This document shows, one piece after another, positions 43,907 through 53,932 of a stretch of DNA of 64,000 nt. The notes beneath the pieces are model-generated. The model saw only the letters and a list, made by a program, of their open reading frames with translations, was not told where the DNA came from and did not search any database. Every line of letters starts with the position of its first letter. The first letter of the stretch is position 1. Source of the DNA: an uncultured Thermomicrobiales bacterium (GTDB lineage: Bacteria > Chloroflexota > Chloroflexia > Thermomicrobiales > UBA6265); contig CADCWG010000014.1 of assembly GCA_902806335.1 (NCBI GenBank), positions 50,768-114,767 of the forward strand, in the 5' to 3' direction. Made by a program: the position numbers and the translations under genes.

Positions 43907-44692
43907 TCATACCCCGTGTCCCGGTGCCGTCCGGGGGACGGTGGCCGGTCCCACCGTCCGCGGGAGCGGGTCGGCGTCTGGCCCCTCGGAATCCCCGGCG
44001 GTCAGCGGTCCTGTCGCCAGCGCGCGGGCGGCAGCGCGACCGAGGAGGGTGGCGAGGCGCTCGGTCGCGGCCGGTCCCGGGCGGAACCCGCGCCCGTCGA
44101 GCGACGTCCCGGGGCCGAGCAGTGCGCGCGAGGCGGGAGAGAGGTCGACGACCGCCGCGCGGCGGGACCTGGCGACCTGGACGATGGCCGCGTTCCAGGT
44201 CGCCACGAGCGTCCGCAGCCCCGCGAGATCGCGGTCACCCTCGGTAAGGCCGGGCAGGCGACTGAGGTCGGGTACGGTCACGACGACGGCACGGCAGCCG
44301 ACGGCCGCGAGCGCCGTCAGCGTCTCGGAGAGGTCCTCGGCATAGTCGATAAGCGGGACGCCGCCGAGCAGGTCGACGGGGCCGGTGAGGACCGTGACCA
44401 CCGCTGGCTCGAGGGCGAGGGCCGCCGGCAACTGCGCCAGGCGGACGTCGGCGATCGTGGCGCCGGGTTCGCTCAGGTCATGGACCGCCACGCCGGCCGG
44501 AAGCGTCCCGGCCGCGAGCGCGACCCAGCCGCGGGGCGTCCCGTCCGGGGCTCCGGAGCCGAGCACCACCCAGGGGCGTCGCGGCGCCGGCCCGCGCCGG
44601 ATCGGCGCCGGGCGCGCCTCCGACGCGACGACGGCGACGAGCACCGCCAACCCGGCCAGGACCACGATGGTGACGAGGATCCAGTAGCCCAC
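43907..44692 (-). CDS. membrane-anchored SGNH-like protein lacking the catalytic residues
   Basis: A 261-aa protein. An N-terminal membrane helix (WILVTIVVLAGLAVLVAVVA) precedes an SGNH/GDSL-hydrolase fold. The order matches: block I VVLGSGAPDG (normally GDSxxxG), HDLSEPGATIADV (block II), VTVLTGPVDLLGGV (block III, normally GANDL) and SLDGRGFRPGPAATERLA (block V, normally DGxHPxxxG). The nucleophile Ser, the Asn and the catalytic His are therefore all missing or replaced, so this looks like a pseudoenzyme. The start is GTG 44692 with GGGAG 10 nt upstream. It is divergent from the trp leader. Confidence 0.7.
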   Translation of the reverse strand: MGYWILVTIVVLAGLAVLVAVVASEARPAPIRRGPAPRRPWVVLGSGAPDGTPRGWVALAAGTLPAGVAVHDLSEPGATIADVRLAQLPAALALEPAVVTVLTGPVDLLGGVPLIDYAEDLSETLTALAAVGCRAVVVTVPDLSRLPGLTEGDRDLAGLRTLVATWNAAIVQVARSRRAAVVDLSPASRALLGPGTSLDGRGFRPGPAATERLATLLGRAAARALATGPLTAGDSEGPDADPLPRTVGPATVPRTAPGHGV

Positions 44693-44909
44693 AACGCGGT
44701 CACTCCCGTCGCCACGGCAGCGGGGCGACCCGCCGCGAACGGTCGGGTCGCCCGGCCCCGCGGCCCTCGTCCCACGCCGTCCACGCCGGATGCTACCCCA
44801 GTTGGGGGAGCGCGGCGTCGCCCGCCGATTGGCCTCAGCGCCCCGCCCGCCGGGCGACGGGCCCGCCCCACCGACGCGTCGATGCTAATCACATCGCGAC
44901 GTCAGCCGG

Positions 44910-44938
44910 TTGACGTGGTCGGGGACCGCTGATAGATT
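44910..44938 (+). promoter_or_regulatory. promoter of the trp operon
   Basis: TTGACG (44910-44915), a 17-bp spacer and TAGATT (44933-44938): a near-consensus promoter. The transcript should start near 44945 and has a leader of about 410 nt. Confidence 0.75.
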
Positions 44939-44944
44939 TCGGGC

Positions 44945-45270
44945 GAAGTGAAGAGCGCGAACGGCGGCGAGCGGAACGAGTAGGCGCCGGCCACGCGCGG
45001 GCTAGCGAGCCGGGGGCGGTGTGAGCCCGGTACCGTGCGGGCGCCGAATGGCTCCGGGAGCCGTGCCCCAAACGGTGAGGCCATGCTGGCCGCGCCCTGT
45101 AGGCGGCACCGGGTGGTCCCCACGTTACCGGGGACGGCGCATCGGCGAGGCATCGTGCCTGCCCGTGCGGACAGAGTGGGGGCGCGGCTCGGCCGGCCCC
45201 AAGCGGGGTGGCACCGCGGGACGTGCAGGGCACGCTCCCGTCCCTATGGGACGGGGGCGTTTTGTGTTTT
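44945..45270 (+). promoter_or_regulatory. T-box leader (tRNA-Trp sensing) of trpE
   Basis: The T-box core GGGGTGGCACCGCGGG (45205-45220) is followed by a terminator hairpin and T-run, the classic antiterminator/terminator arrangement. The pairing bases read UGGC, which fits a tRNA acceptor end GCCA; tRNA-Trp has discriminator G73 in bacteria. A possible UGG specifier stands at 45049-45051, but Stem I was not resolved by eye. Uncharged tRNA-Trp would stabilise the antiterminator and turn on trpEGDCF. Confidence 0.85.
45233..45270 (+). terminator. T-box-controlled attenuator of the trp operon
   Basis: A 12-bp stem (45233-45244 with 45248-45259, one T-G pair), loop TAT, then TTTTGTGTTTT. The T-run marks it as a true intrinsic terminator, unlike most hairpins in this window. 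Confidence 0.85.
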
Positions 45271-45353
45271 CGGCGTCGAGGCCGACCCCCCCCTCCCGAG
45301 CGTCGTCCGCGCCGCCCCCGTTGGGTCGGTGCCGCCAGAGAGGGGTGCCGATC

Positions 45354-46964
45354 ATGGTTTCCGCCCAGGCCGAGATCCACCACGCCGCCATCACCCCGGC
45401 CCCGAGAACGCGGCGCGGGCAGCTGTCCCCCTCGCTCGACGAGGTGCGGGCGATCGCCGCCCGGGGCGACCGCGCGGTCCGCACGGTGCCGATCGCCCGC
45501 AACGTGATCGCCGACCTCGAGACGCCGGTCTCCGCGTACCTGAAGGTCGCCGGCGGCGGTCGGGGGTTCCTGCTCGAGAGCATCGAGGGGGGAGAGCGCC
45601 TGGCGCGGTACTCGTTCATCGGTGCCGACGCGCTGGCCGTGCTCACGTTCGACGGCGGCGTGCTGGCCACGGAGACCGCCGGGGGCGCCACGGAGCGCCG
45701 GGCCTACACCGACCCGTTGGTCGCGCTCGACGAGGCGCTCGCGCCCTACCACGCGGCCCCGATCGTCGGCGGGCCGCGGTTCCTCGGCGGGGCGGTCGGC
45801 TACCTCGCCTACGAGGCGGTGCGGGCCTTCGAGCCGCGCGTCGGTGAGGCCGCCGGGCCGGGGCTGGGGCTGCCCGACGGCCGGTTCCTGCTGGTCGACG
45901 CCCTGCTGGTCTTCGACCACCTGGCGCGGTCGATCAAGGCGGTCGCCCACGTCCACCTCGACGCCGGGCCGGTCGAGGTCGCCTACGCCGCCGCGGCGGC
46001 CGAGGTCGACGACCTCGTCGGCCGCCTCCGGGGCTCGACCCCGCCGCTCCCGCGCGGCGGGGAGCCGGTCGGGCAGCCCGTGGCCGACCGCTGCCGGCCG
46101 AACACGACCCCCGAACGCTACCGGGCGATCGTCGAGCGGGCCAAGGAGTACATCTCCGCCGGCGACGTGATCCAGGTGGTGCTCTCGCAGCGGGTCGACG
46201 TGGCGACCCCGGCCCACCCGTTCACCATCTACCGGGCGCTGCGGGGCATCAACCCGTCGCCCTACATGTTCTACCTCGACCTGGGAGACCACCAGATCGT
46301 CGGCGCCTCGCCGGAGCTCCTCGTCCGGCTCGAGGACGGGACGGTCACGAACCACCCGATCGCCGGCACCGTGCCGCGTGGGGAGACGCCCGAAGCCGAC
46401 GCCGCGAACGCGGCCCGGCTCGCCGCCGACGAGAAGGAGCGTGCCGAGCACATCATGCTCGTCGACCTCGGCCGCAACGATGTCGGGCGGGTCGCGGCGC
46501 CGGGAACGGTCCGGGTGCCCCAGCTGATGGCGGTCGAGCGCTACTCCCACGTCATGCACCTGGTCAGCCACGTGGAGGGCACACTGGCGAACGGGCTGAC
46601 CGGCCTCGACGCCCTGCGGGCGTGCTTCCCGGCCGGCACCGTGTCGGGCGCCCCGAAGGTGCGGGCGATGGAGATCATCGCCGAGCTGGAGACGGACCGG
46701 CGCGGGGCCTACGCCGGGGCGGTCGGCTACGTCGACTTCTCCGGCGGGATCGACACCTGCATCGCCCTGCGGACCCTGGTCTACAAGGACGGCATCGCCT
46801 CGATGCAGGCCGGCGGCGGCATCGTCGCCGACAGCACGCCCGACGGCGAGTTCGCCGAGAGCCACCACAAGATGCGCGCCCTGCTGCGGGCGATCGAGGC
46901 GGCGGAGGACCTGGAGGCCGACGAGGCGTGGGGTCCGCCGCGTTCCGATGCCGCCCAGCCGTGA
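45354..46964 (+). CDS. trpE: anthranilate synthase component I
   Basis: TrpE, 536 aa, which converts chorismate and ammonia from TrpG to anthranilate, the first step of tryptophan synthesis. Seen: the N-terminal Trp-binding region with LLES (the LLESxE feedback motif, here [16 protein letters not shown]), and the chorismate-binding core with [56 protein letters not shown] and [15 protein letters not shown] [12 protein letters not shown]. The start is ATG 45354 with GAGAGGGG about 9 nt upstream, which puts the start after the T-box. First gene of trpEGDCF. Feedback inhibition by tryptophan and T-box control are both expected. Confidence 0.96.
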   Translation: MVSAQAEIHHAAITPAPRTRRGQLSPSLDEVRAIAARGDRAVRTVPIARNVIADLETPVSAYLKVAGGGRGFLLESIEGGERLARYSFIGADALAVLTFDGGVLATETAGGATERRAYTDPLVALDEALAPYHAAPIVGGPRFLGGAVGYLAYEAVRAFEPRVGEAAGPGLGLPDGRFLLVDALLVFDHLARSIKAVAHVHLDAGPVEVAYAAAAAEVDDLVGRLRGSTPPLPRGGEPVGQPVADRCRPNTTPERYRAIVERAKEYISAGDVIQVVLSQRVDVATPAHPFTIYRALRGINPSPYMFYLDLGDHQIVGASPELLVRLEDGTVTNHPIAGTVPRGETPEADAANAARLAADEKERAEHIMLVDLGRNDVGRVAAPGTVRVPQLMAVERYSHVMHLVSHVEGTLANGLTGLDALRACFPAGTVSGAPKVRAMEIIAELETDRRGAYAGAVGYVDFSGGIDTCIALRTLVYKDGIASMQAGGGIVADSTPDGEFAESHHKMRALLRAIEAAEDLEADEAWGPPRSDAAQP

Positions 46965-47052
46965 CCCGAACGGGCGGTGCTACTTCCCGCCGAGCAACCG
47001 TCCCCGAGCCACCGTCTTCACCCGACCCGCGACTGTCCGAGGAGCCGCTCCG

Positions 47053-47685
47053 ATGATCTTCCTGCTCGACAACTACGACTCGTTCACCTTCAACCTCTAT
47101 CAGGCATTGGAAACGCTTGGCGCCGAAGTCGAGGTCCGACGCAACGACCAGGTCACCGTCGACGAGGTGGCCTCCCGGGTCGAGGACGGGGAGATCGAGC
47201 GCGTGGTGCTGTCGCCCGGGCCCTGCACGCCCCGCGAGGCGGGCATCTCGGTGCCGCTGGTGCGACGGCTCGCGGGGCGCGTCCCGATCCTCGGGGTCTG
47301 CCTCGGCCACCAGGCGATCGGCGCCGCCTTCGGCGGTCGGGTGGTGCGGGCGCCGTCGCTGATGCACGGCAAGACGTCGGAGGTCCACCACACCGACCGT
47401 GGCGTCTTCGCCGGGCTGCCCAACCCGTTCCCGGCGACCCGCTACCACTCGCTGATCGTCGAGCGGGAGAGCCTGCCGGGCGCGTTCGAGGTGACGGCGG
47501 AGACGGACGACGGGCTGGTGATGGGGATGCGCCACCGGGAGCTCGACCTCGAGGGCGTGCAGTTCCACCCGGAGTCGATCCTCACCAGCGCCGGCCCCGA
47601 CCTGCTGGCGAACTTCCTCGGCCGCGGGCCGGCGACGGCGGAGCGGCGGCCGGTCACGGCGCCCGTCGCGGTGCTCGGGTACTAG
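47053..47685 (+). CDS. trpG: anthranilate synthase component II (glutamine amidotransferase)
   Basis: TrpG, 210 aa, a class I glutamine amidotransferase that feeds ammonia to Trp[16 protein letters not shown] at the start, the LSPGPCTP oxyanion-side motif, nucleophile Cys83 in GVCLGHQ, and the catalytic His-Glu in [10 protein letters not shown]. The start is ATG 47053 with AGGAG 8 nt upstream. It lies 88 bp after trpE. No sign of a PabA-only specialisation; the trp context settles the role. Confidence 0.96.
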   Translation: MIFLLDNYDSFTFNLYQALETLGAEVEVRRNDQVTVDEVASRVEDGEIERVVLSPGPCTPREAGISVPLVRRLAGRVPILGVCLGHQAIGAAFGGRVVRAPSLMHGKTSEVHHTDRGVFAGLPNPFPATRYHSLIVERESLPGAFEVTAETDDGLVMGMRHRELDLEGVQFHPESILTSAGPDLLANFLGRGPATAERRPVTAPVAVLGY

Positions 47686-47730
47686 GCGTTGATCGATGGT
47701 CGACAGCCACCGGCGGGAAGAGGGGGCGAG

Positions 47731-48839
<1,109 letters not shown>

Positions 48840-48843
<4 letters not shown>

Positions 48844-49661
48844 CCGCCGGACCGGTGCTGACGGGCACGATCCTCGACCGGATCCTGGCGCGGACCGCGT
48901 CCGACATCGCCGAGCGCCGGGCGGCGGTACCGGTCGCCGCCCTGGAGGCGCGGGCGGACGCGCGGCCGGCACCGGTCGGCCTGCGCTCGGCCCTCGCCGG
49001 GCCGGGCGTGGCGGTGATCGCGGAGGTGAAGCGGGCGTCTCCGTCGCGGGGCGTCTTCCCGGTGGAGATCGACCCGCCGGCCGTCGCGGCCGCCTACCTC
49101 GCCGGCGGCGCGGCCGCGATCTCGGTCCTCACGGACGGCCCGTTCTTCCACGGCTCGCTCGCCGACCTCGAGACCGTCGCCGCGGTGGCCCACGCCCGCC
49201 CCAACCCGGCGCCGGTGCTGCGGAAGGACTTCGTCGTCGATCCGTACCAGGTCGTCGAGGCCCGGGCCCACGGCGCCGATGCGGTGCTCCTGATCGTCGC
49301 GGCCCTCGCGGACGCCGACCTCGCCGCGCTCCTCCGCGCCGCCCGGGGCTACGGGCTCGACGCGCTGGTCGAGGTCCACGACGCGGCCGAGCTCGAGCGC
49401 GCCGCCGCCGCCGGTGCGGACCTCATCGGGATCAACAACCGCGACCTGCGGAGCTTCGATGTCGACCTCGGGGTCGCCGAGCGCCTGGCCCCCCGCGCAC
49501 CCGAGGGCGCGGTGCTGGTTGGCGAGAGCGGCGTCTTCTCCGCGGCGGACGTCGCCCGGCTGGGGCGATCGGGCGTCGACGCCGTGCTCGTCGGCGAGTC
49601 CCTGATCGTCGCGCCCGACCGGACGGCGGCGGTCCGGGCGCTGCTTGCCGAACAGGACTAG
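48840..49661 (+). CDS. trpC: indole-3-glycerol phosphate synthase
   Basis: TrpC, 273 aa, TIM barrel that closes the ring of CdRP to indole-3-glycerol phosphate. Seen: VAVIAEVKRASPSRG with the catalytic Lys and phosphate-binding Ser, ISVLTDGPFFHGS, VLRKDFVVDPYQ, GINNRDLRSFDVD and VGESGVFSAADVARL. The start is GTG 48840; GTGA overlaps the trpD stop. It is a single-domain enzyme, since trpF follows as a separate gene. Confidence 0.96.
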
Positions 49662-49727
49662 GGGGCGCGGTCGTCCGGTGTCGCTGCCACGCCCCGGACG
49701 TCCCCCAGCGATCGAGAGGGTGAACGA

Positions 49728-50429
49728 ATGGTCAGCGGATTGGCCGAGCGAAGCGTTGCCGCCGTGATCGGCGCGGGCGCGATCAAGGTCTGTGGGCTCC
49801 GGGAGCCGGCCGACGCGGCGGCGGCTGCCGCGGCTGGCGCGGACCTGATCGGCTTCATCTTCGCCCCGGCTCGCCGCCGCGTGACGCCCGACCAGGCCGC
49901 GTCGGCGATCATGGCCGCCCGGGGCGCGACGACTCGCCCCGTGCTGGCGGTCGGCGTCTTCGTCGATGCCGATCCCGAGGAGATCAACCGGACGGCGGCC
50001 GACGCCGATCTCGACCTGGTCCAGCTCCACGGCGACGAGGACCCTGCCCTGCTCGCGGCCCTCAGCCGGCCGGCGGTGAAGGCCATCCGCCCGCGGCCGG
50101 GCGAGTCTTCGGCGGTCGTCGCGGGACGGATGGAGGGGTACCTTGGAGCCGACCGACCGCCGGTGGCCTTTCTGGTTGACGGCTGGGACGAGCGGGCCCA
50201 TGGCGGGACCGGCGTCCGGGCCGACTGGACACTGGCCGCCGACCTCGCCGCGCGCTATCCGGTGCTCCTGGCCGGCGGGCTGACGCCAGAGAACGTACCG
50301 GAGGCGATCCTAGAGGTCACGCCGCTCGGCGTCGACGTCAGCAGCGGGGTGGAGACCGATGGGGCGAAGGACCACGCCAAGATCGCCGCGTACGTCGCCG
50401 CGGCCCGCAGGGCCTTCGGCCGTCCCTGA
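49728..50429 (+). CDS. trpF: phosphoribosylanthranilate isomerase
   Basis: TrpF, 233 aa, which isomerises PRA to CdRP. Seen: the start of the barrel IKVCGLREPADA with the catalytic Cys, GADLIGFIFAPARRRV, DLVQLHGDED, the catalytic Asp in FLVDGWD, and the phosphate-binding LAGGLTPENV and GVDVSSGVETDGAKD. The start is ATG 49728 with GAGAGGG 7 nt upstream. The operon ends here: trpB and trpA are not next, and the following gene is convergent, so tryptophan synthase must lie elsewhere. Confidence 0.96.
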   Translation: MVSGLAERSVAAVIGAGAIKVCGLREPADAAAAAAAGADLIGFIFAPARRRVTPDQAASAIMAARGATTRPVLAVGVFVDADPEEINRTAADADLDLVQLHGDEDPALLAALSRPAVKAIRPRPGESSAVVAGRMEGYLGADRPPVAFLVDGWDERAHGGTGVRADWTLAADLAARYPVLLAGGLTPENVPEAILEVTPLGVDVSSGVETDGAKDHAKIAAYVAAARRAFGRP

Positions 50430-50537
50430 GAGCGGTTCCACGCCGTCGCCGTTCGCCGGCGTCAGTGGCTCGGCGTCGGTGGGCGAAGCCACTCCGCCGA
50501 GAGCGGCCGCGGACCGGGGCCACGGCAACGAGGGGGA

Positions 50538-51266
50538 CTACGGGGTCTCCATGGGACCGGTGGGCGAATCGGCGAGGGCGCGGTGCGCGGCGCCAGCGAT
50601 CAGGCCACTGAGCCAGGCGTGCTCGTCGCCGAGGATCTCCTGGGCGATCGTCGGCGTCCGCTCGGGGAGGGACTCGGCGACCCGGTAGACGCCAGCCTCC
50701 CGGGTCATGTAGCCGTAGTCCACCAGTTCCCGCCTGAGCGTCGCGACGTCCTCGTGGGCCTCCCGGAGGAGATCGTTGACCTCCCGCTCGGGGTAGTCAC
50801 GGCCCGGCGCGAAGCGCTCGAGCAGGTGGCGGAGGACGATCACCCGCTTCCTGCGCCCAGCCGGGATCGAGCGCAGCCGCGACCCGTCGAAGAAGTCGCG
50901 CAGTACTTTCGTCCGCTCGCGCTCGGCCGCCGCCTCCGGTGAGGCGTCCGCCTGAGACGTGGCCCTGGCCGACACGTCACCCGCCCTAGCGCCCACCGAA
51001 CTGCCGTCGCGTCCGAGGTCGCGCAGGGCCCAGGCGTCGAGCGCGTAGCGGCGACGCTGGGCATCGGGCGTAACGCTCACCACGCCCGCCGCGACGAGCT
51101 TCGCCATGTGGTGGCTGATCGTCGGGGCGGTGAGGCCGAGGCGTTCCGCGAGTTCGGTCCCGGTCATCGTGCCCTCGGCGAGGGCGCCCAGGATCCGGAG
51201 CCGGGCGGGATCGGCCAGCGTCCGCAGCGTCGCCGCGAGCGTCACCAGGCGATCGTCCGCGTCCAT
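50538..51266 (-). CDS. ArsR-type winged-helix regulator with DUF2087 domain
   Basis: A 242-aa transcriptional regulator. Residues ~8-80 are an ArsR-like winged helix (LRTLADPARLRILGALAEG, ELAERLGLTAPTISHHMAKL) without metal-binding Cys. Residues ~125-205 are DUF2087 (KVLRDFFDGSRLRSIPAGRRKRVIVLRHLL, REVNDLLREAHEDVATLRRELVDYGYMTRE), a domain often fused to HTH regulators. The start is ATG 51266 with AAAGGAGG 7 nt upstream. A palindrome just before the SD probably serves autoregulation. The target is unknown. Confidence 0.9.
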   Translation of the reverse strand: MDADDRLVTLAATLRTLADPARLRILGALAEGTMTGTELAERLGLTAPTISHHMAKLVAAGVVSVTPDAQRRRYALDAWALRDLGRDGSSVGARAGDVSARATSQADASPEAAAERERTKVLRDFFDGSRLRSIPAGRRKRVIVLRHLLERFAPGRDYPEREVNDLLREAHEDVATLRRELVDYGYMTREAGVYRVAESLPERTPTIAQEILGDEHAWLSGLIAGAAHRALADSPTGPMETP

Positions 51267-51295
51267 CGGCATGCCTCCTTTCACCGTCGTCGAAA

Positions 51296-51311
51296 TTAGA
51301 TGTACATCGAA
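51296..51311. promoter_or_regulatory. palindromic operator candidate upstream of the ArsR/DUF2087 gene
   Basis: GATGTACATC (51299-51308) is a perfect palindrome, extended as TTaGATGTACATCgAA. It lies about 30 bp before the start codon in an AT-richer patch, the usual place and style of an ArsR autorepressor site. Confidence 0.55.
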
Positions 51312-51376
51312 GGACAGGGGGCGTCAAGTCTGACGGCGTGGCCTGGGGAATCGGGGGCGAGCTCGTCGGGGCCGGC

Positions 51377-52183
51377 CTATAGGTCCAGCGGGACGTCGTC
51401 CCAGCCGCTGCCGAAGCCGCAGAGCCAGTTGAGCGCGTGGTGGCGCTGGGCGGCGACGCTGGCCAGCGCCGAGCGCCGGTCGTCGTCCAGTTCTCGGTAG
51501 GGCCGGCCGGCGGCGGGGAAGTCGCCGCCGGCCGCGCGGGGGATCAGGCCGGCCCGGGCGGCGTCGGCCGCGACCTCGCGCACGACGGCGGCCAACTCCT
51601 TCGCTTCCCGCGCGCTCGCGGCGCCGATCAGGTCGGCGGTGTCCGCGCGCCAGTGCCAGAGCTCGGCGGCCTCCCGCGCCGCCGCGATCGACCCCTCGTC
51701 GCGCAGCGTGGCGGCGGTGCGGAAGGCCCTCGTCTTGTCCCACGGCCCCGGCACGAGTCCGAGGAGGGCATCGAGGTCGGCGGGGGTGTCGAACGGGGGG
51801 AGCGGGTCGACGAGTCCAAGCGCCCAGCCGAGGGCGGCGAGTGCCTCGCCGCGCCAGCTCGCGGTCTCGGCCTGCTCTGCGGGCACCCGGCCGAGCCGGG
51901 TCTCAAGGAGGCGGCGCTCGGTGGGTGAGACCGCCGGCCAGAGCCCTTCGTCGCGCAGCCAGGCCGAGAGGTCGAACCGCTCGGCCTCGGGGTCCTCGGC
52001 GCCCTCGTCGGCCGGCTCACGGGGCAGTTCCAGGTAGGCGCGGCGGCAGACCGCGCCGAGCACGACCGCCCGCGCCGCGGTCTCCGCCGGCGAGCGGAGG
52101 CGGATGTCGAGCTCGTCGTCCTCCGCGTCGTCGGCCCCGTCGGCCGGGTCGTCGCTCGCCGCGGTCGTCGTCGGGTTCGCCAC
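51377..52183 (-). CDS. DUF4272 domain protein
   Basis: A 268-aa soluble, mostly helical protein. Typical DUF4272 features: RSPAETAARAVVLGAVCRRAYLE, LRDEGLWPAVSPTERRLLE, SWRGEALAALGWALGLVDPLPPFD and a C-terminal HHALNWLCGFGSGWDDVPLD. The family has no known activity. The start is GTG 52183 (GGAGGGG 8 nt upstream); an ATG at 52219 lacks an SD. Downstream of ychF on the same strand with a 51-bp gap, so possibly co-transcribed. Confidence 0.82.
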   Translation of the reverse strand: MANPTTTAASDDPADGADDAEDDELDIRLRSPAETAARAVVLGAVCRRAYLELPREPADEGAEDPEAERFDLSAWLRDEGLWPAVSPTERRLLETRLGRVPAEQAETASWRGEALAALGWALGLVDPLPPFDTPADLDALLGLVPGPWDKTRAFRTAATLRDEGSIAAAREAAELWHWRADTADLIGAASAREAKELAAVVREVAADAARAGLIPRAAGGDFPAAGRPYRELDDDRRSALASVAAQRHHALNWLCGFGSGWDDVPLDL

Positions 52184-52234
52184 GTCCGTCGCCCCTCCGA
52201 CCCGTTCCACCCGGTGCACCGACGCGGCGCCGAA

Positions 52235-53347
52235 TCAGACGTTGAACAGGAAGTTGATGGTGTCGCCGTCCTGGACGACGTACGCCTTGCCCTCCCGACG
52301 GAAGGTGCCCAGCCGCTTCGTCTCCGCCAGGCTGCCGGCCGCGATCAGGTCGTCGTAGGCCACGACTTCGGCGCGGATGAACCCGCGCTGGATGTCGGAG
52401 TGGATGGCGGCGGCGGCTTCGACCGCGGTCTCGCCGCGGCGGATCGTCCAGGCGCGGCACTCGTCCGGCCCGACGGTGAAGAACGGGATCAGGCCGAGCA
52501 GCTCGAACGAGAGCCGGATCACCCGCCCCAGGCTCGACTCGGTGATGCCGAGGTCGGCCATGAAGACGGCCGCGTCGTCGGCGTCGAGGCGGCCGATCTC
52601 CATCTCGATCTGGCCGGCGATCGCGTCGACGGCCACGCCCGGGCGCGCGAACCGTCCCCGCAGCTCGGCGCTGAGCCCCTCGCCGGTCTCCCCAAGCTGG
52701 TCCTCGCCGAGGTTGAGCAGCACCAGCAGCGGCTTCGCCGAGAGGAACCCGAAGCCGCGGAGAACCTTGGCGTCGTCGGGGTCGAGGTCGGGGACCACCT
52801 CCCGGATCGGGGTGTCGTTCTCGAGGGCGGCCTTGAGGCGGGTGAGGACCACCTGCTCCCGCTCGAACGCTTCCCGCTCGGCGCCGCGCGTCTTGGGGAT
52901 CTGGCTGACGAGGCGCTGGAGACGCTTCTCGATCAGGCCGAGGTCGCTGAAGGTGAGCTCGAGGTTGAGCGTCTCGATGTCGCGGGCCGGGTCGACGGTC
53001 TCCTCGGCGTGGGCGACGTTCGCGTCCTCGAAGGCGCGGACGACGTGGACGAGGGCGTCGGCCTGGCTGAGGTGGCCGAGGAGCTGGCCGCCCATGCCCT
53101 TCTCGGCGATGCCCTTGGCGATCCCCGCGACGTCGAGGTACTGGACGTCGGCCGGCACCTTCCGCTGCGGCTGGAACAGCTCGGTCAGGCGGTCGAGCCG
53201 AGGGTCCGGGACTTTGACGTTGGCCAGGTTCGGCTCGTCCCCGGAGGCGCCGAAGGTGCCGGTCTGGGCCTCGGCACGGGTGAGGGCATTGAAGACCGTT
53301 GTCTTGCCGCTGCTGGGCAGACCAATGATGACGAGTTGCGTGGCCAC
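52235..53347 (-). CDS. ychF: redox-regulated ATPase/GTPase YchF
   Basis: OBG-family YchF/OLA1, 370 aa, a ribosome-associated P-loop protein that prefers ATP. Seen: the Walker A GLPSSGKTTVFNALT at the start, switch II VAGIAKGIAEKGMGGQLLGHL, a coiled-coil insert (about 130-200), NLGEDQ in place of the usual NxxE/NKxD motif, and the C-terminal TGS domain ending YVVQDGDTINFLFNV. The start is GTG 53347; a longer frame to 53506 adds non-family sequence. Confidence 0.95.
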   Translation of the reverse strand: MATQLVIIGLPSSGKTTVFNALTRAEAQTGTFGASGDEPNLANVKVPDPRLDRLTELFQPQRKVPADVQYLDVAGIAKGIAEKGMGGQLLGHLSQADALVHVVRAFEDANVAHAEETVDPARDIETLNLELTFSDLGLIEKRLQRLVSQIPKTRGAEREAFEREQVVLTRLKAALENDTPIREVVPDLDPDDAKVLRGFGFLSAKPLLVLLNLGEDQLGETGEGLSAELRGRFARPGVAVDAIAGQIEMEIGRLDADDAAVFMADLGITESSLGRVIRLSFELLGLIPFFTVGPDECRAWTIRRGETAVEAAAAIHSDIQRGFIRAEVVAYDDLIAAGSLAETKRLGTFRREGKAYVVQDGDTINFLFNV

Positions 53348-53932
53348 GGATGCGTTCCCATCTCCAGTCGCGCGGAGCCGACCCGACCGGCCGTGGCCTC
53401 CGGGCAAACCCGCCAAGTATGACGGCCAGGGGTGTTCCGAGCCAACCGCCGCCGGCGGCGCGCCCGGTCGCTCAGGTTCCGACAGGGCCTCGTGGGAGGA
53501 TCCCAATGGCGCCGTACAAAGTCACGGTGCCCTGCTCGGGTGACATGCTGACCGGCGGGATGCCGTCCCAATGCGTCCCGGATGGCGTGCGGGTAGGGGT
53601 CAGGACCTGGCAAGGCGCTCCCGCGGCGGTCCTCAGCGGGCGGCGTGTCGCAGCCCGGAGCTCGCCCCGAGCGGGCCCGGCCGCGGGTGCCGCTCGTTAG
53701 CACCACCGGTTCCCGGACGGTCCGTTGGACATAACTGCCGACGATCACTCGCGATACGCTCGACCGGAGTCGAGGAACCTGGGCAAGGGCCGGCCATTGG
53801 AGCCGGTCGGATGGCAACGTGCCCTGCCGAACCGGGCACCACGTCGCGACACCGCGTCAGCGGGGGGCGAACACCGCGCGCCGTGCCGCCCCACGTGCCG
53901 TCCCGAGGCGTGACCGTGCCGCCCGAATGGGA
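53348..53932. other. 585-bp non-coding space, possible eroded repeat
   Basis: No gene with an SD is found on either strand. At 53650-53715 GGAGCTCGCCCCGAGCGGGC, then GCACCACCGG, recalls the hairpin and ACCACCACCGATC end of the dispersed repeat, but the rest does not align well. Confidence 0.35.

Noticed and set aside
45021..45353. N-terminal extension of trpE through the leader
   Set aside because: It would run through the T-box core and terminator; the SD and family N-terminus place the start at 45354.
50460..50510. Possible terminator after trpF (AGTGGCT...AGCCACT)
   Set aside because: Only a 7-bp stem with a long loop and no T-run; too weak to call.
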